Shown: piece by piece, positions 56,401 to 64,000 of the stretch
Layout of the letters: the number at the start of each line of letters is the position of its first letter
Position numbering within the stretch: the stretch's first letter is position 1
Assembly: GCA_932294295.1 (NCBI GenBank)
Contig: OW028585.1
Span: 24,302,313 to 24,366,312 of the forward strand
Source of the DNA: Alitta virens
Taxonomy: Eukaryota; Annelida; Polychaeta; Phyllodocida; Nereididae
Reading direction: 5' to 3'
DNA: 64,000 nucleotides
The notes under the pieces: generated by a model
What the model was told of the DNA's origin: nothing
Seen by the model: only the letters and a program-made list of their open reading frames with translations
The model's database searches: none
Translations under genes and position numbers: made by a program

Positions 56401-59400
56401 ATCCATGTCCCGTACGACAAATTGAAATTGTTCTATGGAAATCCACAGATACCATTGCAACATTCACAACAGACATAATATACTTCAAGATCTGCATTAT
56501 GTGCCATGACCCAATGACCTATGAATGTGACAAAATCAGCAAAATTTCTTTTTTTCCAAATCAAACGTGCAATTATGATAATCTGGAACATGTGTCTCAA
56601 CTGCAAGAACATTATTACCTGATAGCGTTGTTGCGGAAATTGTTATAGGAAGCCATGGTGATAACTCCTCCCAGACCAATACTGGTGGAATAGAAGATCT
56701 GGCTGGCTGCTTTTCCCCATACCTGAGTCATGATTCAAGTTCACATATTTAACAGAATAAAAAAAAAGTCTCAGAAAATTATTCTCAGCTGACATAAAAG
56801 TCCACTGGCGAACACTGGGCCATATGCGCTTCCTTTTCGCAGTGCAGATATTAATAATTAACATATCATTTAATATATACGATGTAACTGCGGTAAACGA
56901 TAGAGGATTGTCCAATCTGGAACAAATTACTCTCTGCCAGGAATTAGAATGCACACATGTACGGATAATAAAGGATGTGCACATTCAAGGTATAAAATAT
57001 ATTTGTTTATCACAAACCTCCAGTGTTGCTAGTTTATCCCACTGTGGAGTGATGTAAAAATTGACTCCATCAATAGCACCATCCAAAGTAGCCCCTCGGA
57101 TCAATACACAAGTCAGCAGGACATAGGGCACCGTGGAAATCACATAAGATGCCTGAAAGAGATGGACAGACAGATAAATACACTCTTAAAAAAACCTGCC
57201 TGAAAACCAAACTTAGTTTTTGGGCTTGTCCCCTATACCGTTCCAGTTTAGGTTTCTGAAGAATCCAAAGTATTGGATATACCAATCTTGGTGTTTTGAA
57301 GAATCTAAATTTCTGATGTGTAGGCCTTATGAGCATTTAAAACTGTCAAACATAGTTTCACAAGTGGCTCAACGAACACTAACTGCCTTTTTGTCTGTCA
57401 CACATCACAAAGATAAACAATGATTAGTAAAAATTGAAAATTCCCCTGGTTTTTTTAAAACCAAAGTGTCCAATGGATTTTTTGGAATTTGACTGCAGAA
57501 CTCTTTTTGGTTTTTTTCAAAATCCATTTTTGAACAACCATATTTGTCCCCAATTCTTTTTAGATAGATAGATAGATAGACCTGGAGATGTATCTGCAGT
57601 TATCGATTAAATAATGGATTGACTGGTTGATAAATTTTGCGACATTGCCACTAAAATTGACACACTTTAGAAATGCCTGACATCGTTATTGCTACCACAC
57701 TGATTTATTCTTCACCTTTTTCTGATGCATCTTTAGTGCATACAATATAGGTGGGGACCTACCTTTCCAAGAGATTCAATCCCTTTAACGATGACTGCAA
57801 AAATGATGACCCAACTGATGAAGAGCAAACAGACCAGCTGCCATCTCATCGCCCCTGCTTCATCTATTCCTGAACTTATCTCCAGGACGTGGTTGCTGTA
57901 AGTTTTAAAAAAAATCAAAATTATATTTTTCGGCTGACTGATGTGGCGGGTGGATGAATTAAGGTTTTACGTCCTGTATTTTTGCACCTGTTGGGCTAAT
58001 TAGGACAGGCAGGGACCATGGCAATAAGATGACGGATGAAACAGCCATCCAACATGACCAGGAATTGAATCCGGGACCCAGTGGTTGGAAGTCCAGCGCG
58101 CTACCACTGAGCTAGACCCCCACCAAGTGAAAGTCAACCTTATAACTCTTAGTCAGACAAGGTTAACGTTTCATTGCAAGACGTTCTGCTCAAATGTTAC
58201 TATTCGGTCAATCAGAGGCATATGTAAGTAATAGTCATTGTCAGCTTTCATTCTATTTGCAGTTAAACAAGGGCAATAACTAACATCTGCCACAGGTTGA
58301 TTATTTCAGACTCTTTTAATATAAACCATAAAAAAAACACAAAAAATAAAATCAAACAGTTGCTCGAATATTCAACAAATATCAAATGGCCTCTGCTCCA
58401 CCAAGTATCAGGTATAAACTTAGACTTGGAAATGACTGGATACACCTTCAGTGGTCATTTACTTGCTTCTTACATCCCTTTACATCCCTTAACATCAATC
58501 GGTCAAATATCCCACGGATATCAAATATTACAATCATGGTGTGCCCATCGGGTAAATCGTGATAACTTGTATTTGGGTGACTGAATCTTCACTGACTTTG
58601 GTTGGTATATTCTACAGGGTGTTAGCATCATGTTGTAACAGAGGTTCTGTAATCAACACAGTGTACCTGCCATGCCCCCTAGCGGGTATTTACGTGAAAA
58701 GATCGTGTTGCTCAGAACGGTTGTGATTATTACAGAAAAAGGAAAAGAAAAAAAAAAAAAAAGGTTATTTGATAATAATGCTTCAGTTGAACCCAGGCAA
58801 TATGTAGAGTTTCAGAGAGGCATCCTTTGTAACTTGCAAACGTAAAAATAGAGTAAATACAATGAAAGTATATGTAATTTATATGACCAGGATAAATGGT
58901 ATTGACACATTAGCCTCTGTGAATTGCAATTGGGCTATGCCCAAGCGGACTACCTGCAATCGAACATTATAATAACACTAATATTGAAACTTATAGGGAA
59001 TCTCCATCAGGATAAAACCTTTTACACTGCGATTAGTTACAATTTTATATCTCACTGTAATGAAACTGTTTCAGAACAACTGATTGATTGATTGATTGAT
59101 TGATTGATCGATTGATTGATTGATGTGAGTAGCCCTGTAGTTTTAAGGCTCATGCCCCGGGTTCTGTCTTGACCGTATACATATAATGTGGCATATCAAA
59201 TTATTGGCCCTGTGGTACCCCAGTTACGTGGCACTTAAATCAAGAATTGTCAAGTGACTTACTAGAAGAATTCTTCACTCGGAGTTGTACTATTGGGGAA
59301 TAATGTTGTGTTAGAATCTGAAAAAATATATATACAAATTATAATCATATAATTCAATTTTATCAATAATTATTTTACTCTTGTTTGTTAATAAATTTAT

Positions 59401-59704
59401 GATCTTCGATTTTGAAAAAAGCCTTACTCACCAGGTGTTATACACAGGTCAGTATTCCAGACATTGTTGCAGGTTGTCCATGGTAACTGGCTGGTCATTG
59501 ATGCAAAGAAGTAGTACATGATCCAAACTATGATCACATTGTAATATATGATGATGAAGAAGCTGACCACTGCTGAGGCTATCCCTATACCTGGAAAATC
59601 AAGTCACCTGAGGTACATCTGATGCTATCCAACAAAGCCAAATTCACTTCAGTATTTATCGCAATGATTAGAGGTTACAGACACCGAAAAAGCTGCACTT
59701 CCAC

Positions 59705-59739
<35 letters not shown>

Positions 59740-62387
59740 ATTTTTGGAAATACAGCTGGAAATGAGGCAGGTTACAGAAAAAGTAATTTTTTGCATCTGG
59801 AAATACAGCTGTATATAAATCTTTTGACAAGTCTCCTTCTTCTTCCAAATTTCAAACACCTGTTACAATGGCAAAATAATAACGAATCGATTTTTCATTT
59901 AATCAGTGCCGAATTTACATGGGGGCCATGGCCCCTGGGCCCAAAGATCCAAGGTGGCCCTTTTCACCAATTTTGACAGGCATCTTGAAATGTAATTTTC
60001 ATGCTGAACTATGATTATGAATAATAATTGATATCAATGAAACATGTATTCTCGGGATCAATCTATCCCAAGACCAGACACTATGGCTGCGCTGGCCTTA
60101 TTCTCAAACTCCAGTGTTATCATTAGTAGGGTATACACTTGGCTTTGCTATGGTACCTTTCTAAGCAAAGAAATACAAAAAGAGGCCTGGGCTCTCCTGC
60201 CTGATGGCCACCATATACACTGACAGCTAGAGTATTGCACAGGAAGGCCAGTTTCACATCCTGCAGTAATACTTAATAATTGACAATATCTAAATGTATG
60301 TGCATTTTATTCATACATTTCAACCCTCCCCCCCTCAAGAAAACAGTGCAGTTTTTGGGTCCTGATGATCTTAAGTTTGCTTTTGTCAAAGTTCAAAATC
60401 GCACAGAAAATTATCTGGGTTGAATTTGAATCTTAAATCTGATGTTTATTGTTCTTGACATGCCGAATGTTGTCTGGCATTATTAAGCAGTGAAAGTAAA
60501 AGAAAATTATTTTCAAGTTATGAAAACTGAGCATACATTTAGAGTGGTGGGAAAGCTACTGTCTGTATAGTAAGAAATATGCAGTTATTTACTTGGGAGT
60601 GGTTGATATTAATGTTTAAAATAGGAACACTTTGCCTTTTCACTATGAACTTTTTATTTAGGACTAATACCAAAAATAAAATACCACAAAGGGCTCAAAG
60701 ACAGGCCTGGCCCCAGGCCCTGGTCAGTCTAAATCTGGCACTGCATTTGACTGAAGAGACCATTGTACAAATTTTTTAATAAAGGTGTTATTAAATATTC
60801 ATCCATTTATTTACATTGCAAGTTCATTATTATATCCCACAATGACCTGTATACCACATAGAAAAGCCATGTGGTATAGCCTATGTGGTATACATATCTA
60901 TACTACATGGTTTACCTTACAAGGATGGGAAATGTATACCACCTACTTCTATGTTTGGCAGGCCAATGACAAAAAAAAAATCACTTTTTGCAGCTAAGCG
61001 CTTTGCCGTTTAAACTTGAGCCGCCGCTTTAAAACAATATTCGGAGACAACATTTAACAGATAAAATTGTCAGCTCTCTAACAAAGTTTGAATTTTTGAA
61101 ATTGGACCAGAATTAACGATTCTAGAACCAAAAAACGTAACAGAAAGTCAATGGACTGTTCAGTCCACAGATACAAGCTATTGTGTATCTGTGTTGCTAT
61201 GGGCAACGTCACAGCAGCGTCATCGATTCGGTAATACAATCGAATAATACTGAACAATAAAACCTTTTTTTTTCAAAATCTACTCTAAAAACAAATTCTG
61301 ACAAGAAATATTTAACAACTGGTTTGTAAATATCATTCGTAAATCCCTTATTAATCTGAAAATGTCCCAGAAAGTTTTGAGGTGATGAAGTTGCTGACAG
61401 TTATGCAGTGCTCTGATTGGTCAATGGCAAACATTAATATTCATGAATTTTTTGTATACTACATGAATGCATAGCCAGGCAGCTCAACTAAAAGTGAAAA
61501 TTGTGGGATATAAATAAGATCCAATTGGATATGTGGTATATTTTTATATTCCCTCACTCGTGGACAGATTGGCTTCTGAATCCTGGCCAATCGGTCCACT
61601 CGTGGGGAATATAAAAATATACCACATAACCATTGGGTCTTATCATAGTACTAAGAGGAATTTTATCAGAGCTATTAACGTGAGCTTTCATTAAATTGTT
61701 CCTTTCGGTCATCTTAGTAATTTTGTGTTGAATTTACTTTTGCCAAGAATCATTTGTTACTGTTTTTGTACATAGAAGAAAACAATTTAGAGCATATAAT
61801 ATTCCAAAAAATAATAAAATATCATGCGGTTTTTTATATTTCGTAAAGTAAAATAAATTTCAACTGGATTTATTGGATGGACCCCTTTCAAAATGATCAC
61901 ATAATTATGCACATGGACGTCAAAATGGAAGGAACTTACCTTTAAAGAGTGGATTGACTTTCCATATTGTGGTCATTCCTTGGGAACCAAACTGACCAAA
62001 CGTCAATTCCAAACAATATAATGGAATGCCGACCACTACTAAAACTATGAAATATGGGATAAGGAATGCACCTGAAATGGAATTGCATATGGAATCACTA
62101 ACAGAAAAAAATTGAATTAAATACATCATAGGTTAATATATTCTAGTTTACAAAAAAGACACAGGTGATATAGATAGCATTGCCCCACCTCCTCCATTTG
62201 AATAAGCCAAATATGGAAAGCGCCACACATTGCCCAGACCGACCGAGAATCCAATGCAAGTGAGGATGAACTGGAGGTGGTTGCCCCAGCCTCCGCGAAG
62301 TGTGGCCGGATCCACCGGGCCCTCTTCCTCAAATCCCTGGATCCCAACACTGGGGCCTTTGGCGTCAATGCCATTTGGGTGCTTCTT
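53454..62387 (-). CDS. SLC6 sodium- and chloride-dependent transporter, glycine-transporter-like, N-terminus missing
   Basis: Exons, 5' to 3': 62189-62387, 61940-62071, 59432-59590, 59263-59317, 57763-57895, 57018-57152, 56619-56722, 56249-56373, 55949-56061, 55473-55707, 54873-54973, 53982-54143, 53454-53711. They join in frame to 636 residues plus stop; a short first exon upstream is not found. SLC6 proteins import amino acids or neurotransmitters with sodium and chloride. TM1 has the signature [15 protein letters not shown] and TM2 the GGAFLIPY block. TM3-5 follow, with an extracellular loop 2 carrying Cys pair [10 protein letters not shown] and NTT/NST glycosylation sites. TM6 reads [20 protein letters not shown], then TM7 ([13 protein letters not shown]) to TM12. 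The tail is polar (RRRNNAS ... KSPQFM). Glycine-type substrate is inferred from overall resemblance. Confidence 0.93.
57948..58123 (-). mobile_element. tRNA-headed SINE in SLC6 intron
   Basis: Full-length, somewhat diverged copy of the main SINE family. Body motifs are TTTTACGTCCTG and AACAGCCATCC; the minus-strand B box reads GGAATTGAATCC and the A box region CTACCACTGAGCTAG. No clear target duplication was delimited. Confidence 0.88.
59085..59124. repeat. GATT tetranucleotide microsatellite
   Basis: About ten GATT units with one GATC variant, in an SLC6 intron. Confidence 0.9.
59704..59741. repeat. ATCT tetranucleotide microsatellite
   Basis: Nine ATCT units in an SLC6 intron. A shorter TAGA run (57563-57581) lies in another intron. 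Confidence 0.9.
60831..61645. mobile_element. Composite inverted-repeat element rich in TGTGGTATA/TATACCACA
   Basis: TATATCCCACAAT (60831-60843) and its inverse ATTGTGGGATATA (61500-61512) bound a region holding several TATACCACAT/ATGTGGTATA words. Directly after it, 61513-61645 forms a hairpin: AAGATCCAATTGGATATGTGG, GGTATATTTTTATATTCCC, CACTCGTGGAC, a short loop, and the inverse. It lies in the large SLC6 intron between 59590 and 61940. No ORF. Confidence 0.75.
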
Positions 62388-64000
62388 CTGAAAAATGATA
62401 CGGGATTATCTAAATTAATCCAATTGGTTTGCATTCTAGCCAGATCTTATACAATAGCATTACATTCTTAACTGGCTGGAAACCTCTAAGCTGACACTTC
62501 AGTCTTCTGAAGCTTAGTGTGGGGTATCTTTGGCCATGGCTGAAATGACCTAAAGCATCCCCAATTTCGTGGTATATTGATGCAGCCTACACGAAGTATG
62601 TGCGGATATTTGTTTATTAAAATAACAGAGTCAAATCACTGACAATTTATCAAATATTCGGGTGGTGTATTGTCTGAGAATAACTGAATCTTTTTCTTAA
62701 ACTCAGCATACTGCCATTTCACTAACCGCGTACACACGGGTAAATTTAATTTCAGTCTAACTGGCTTTGAAAGTCATGTTTTAACTTAATTCCATTGGCT
62801 CTGGGCAGATATATCGTCATGCTCTTACTTAACTGGACATAGTTGAGAGTGAGCTGCTAACTGTTGCTCAGCCTATACCAAACATTCATACGCAAATATG
62901 CACATCCACCCACTGAAGTGCTCGAGTGGTCTCAACCAAATACAACAGGCTGTTAATCTACGTAACAAGAGACCCGTATCAGAACTGGTTCAAGAAGTCT
63001 AGACATGGAAAAACAATTCATGTATTTTGTATAGAATAAAAGGTATTAGTTGCGGGTAATAGATATTGACATAATGTCAAAATATTACAATCAATTAGTA
63101 TAGTTCATATAAATTGATGTCTTTATTGTCGAAATTCCATATTATTTACTAATCCATAGTTATATATGTTCATTTTCATTTCAGTGTTGAAAAACCCTCG
63201 CTACTCTTGCCCAGCCACCCACAACTTTCTGCAAATTGACCACTTGCACCATCTTTAGTATTAGTAATAATAAAAAGAGACCTATGGCTGTTAGTATTAC
63301 TATGAAATTTTTTTTTATAAATTAATATATTTCAAATTTTCCTGCTATTAAGTTTTAGAGAATTTTGTCTAGTTTTCAAAAATATATATATTATAAGTAC
63401 CTAAATATTTTCAGTATTTAAATTTGCAGCCTACAAAATAGACATGTTGCAAATCTATTGGTTTAATTCAGATCCACATTTAAAGAAATATAATCATGTT
63501 TCATTTCTCTACATTAACATATATATAATTGACAGGTTCAGTGAGTGTAGCATTTGTTAACTGCAAATCTGCTGTTTAAAACAGTAAGAAAAATAATTTA
63601 ATTTCAACATGGCCTATTCGTAATTAATTACAGTGTGCAGCTTTAAATGCAATCAGCTATCAGAAACATAAAGAGATCCAATTTGTATAATTACCGTGTT
63701 TCACTTGAGAAAGAGTGAGAGCAGTGAGTGTGTGTGGCCAGTTTGACAGTTCTCATTTCCCAGAACTTTAAGTGTGTGTGTGTTATTCACTGGCCAATCA
63801 GGTTCAGAGGTCTGCATTGGAGTGACCACTGCCACACTGACATACAACAGCAGCATCACAAACACAAACACATGATGGATTTTTGTTAACAGCCAAAACA
63901 CCATAGTTACCAATTGAAATCATTAGTTTTCATAGGAATGAAATAATGTAAGTAAATATTAAACTTTTGTTGAGTTGCTAGGTATTTATACATGATGGGA
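62388..64000. other. SLC6 upstream region
   Basis: The missing first coding exon of the SLC6 gene should lie here or beyond. Donor-like sites on the minus strand near 63692 (CACG|GTAATT) and 63397 (AG|GTACTT) do not give an in-phase ATG exon. A 70-codon minus ORF at 63701-63913 has a hydrophobic start but no compatible splice phase. No gene call is made. Confidence 0.4.

Noticed and set aside
63701..63913. 70-codon minus ORF with hydrophobic start as the SLC6 first exon
   Set aside because: Its frame stops before the nearest donor and that donor is out of phase with the exon at 62387.

Overview
The window looks like nuclear DNA from an invertebrate animal, AT-rich, with multi-exon genes, GT-AG introns and heavy repeat load. 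Gene families (Arp2/3 subunit, heparan sulfate 3-O-sulfotransferase-like enzyme, SLC6 symporter) and repeat types (tRNA-headed SINEs, CR1/L2-like LINE, gypsy, DIRS/Ngaro-like element, Tc1 remnant, many foldback MITEs) suggest a marine invertebrate. A hemichordate or other deuterostome is my guess, with low confidence; a lophotrochozoan is also possible. No prokaryotic features are present.

Four host genes can be assembled from splice sites and closed reading frames. (1) 5765-8513, plus strand: a two-exon, 300-residue type II membrane sulfotransferase of the heparan sulfate 3-O-sulfotransferase type. (2) 17225-28991, minus strand: actin-related protein 3 in 11 exons, 418 residues. A second, intact, equal-length version of its last coding exon lies at 19164-19259, so the gene appears able to make two C-termini. 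This is the most interesting signal in the window. (3) 32486-36810, minus strand: a single-pass membrane RING-H2 protein, a probable ubiquitin ligase, in six exons, with a PDZ-ligand-like C-terminus. (4) 53454-62387, minus strand: a glycine-transporter-like SLC6 gene in 13 exons, 636 residues, lacking only its extreme N-terminus.

The left edge (0.5-4 kb, minus strand) holds an intronless 350-codon gene with its own TATA and polyA signals, a frameshifted small membrane-protein gene beside it, and a broken zinc-cluster gene of a repetitive family. These look like parts of mobile or virus-derived elements. At 12.7-15.5 kb is a decayed gypsy element hit by several SINEs. At 43-47 kb is a decayed DIRS/Ngaro-like element hit by foldback elements. 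At 49.1-52.1 kb lie a Tc1 transposase remnant, a CR1/L2-like LINE, and a NADAR-domain ORF fused to another LINE reverse transcriptase. The rest is introns, UTRs and small inverted-repeat elements, several with clear target-site duplications.

The four host genes have unrelated jobs: extracellular glycan sulfation, branched-actin nucleation, ubiquitination and amino-acid transport. There is no operon-like logic; the shared theme is repeated insertion of mobile DNA into introns and into older transposons.
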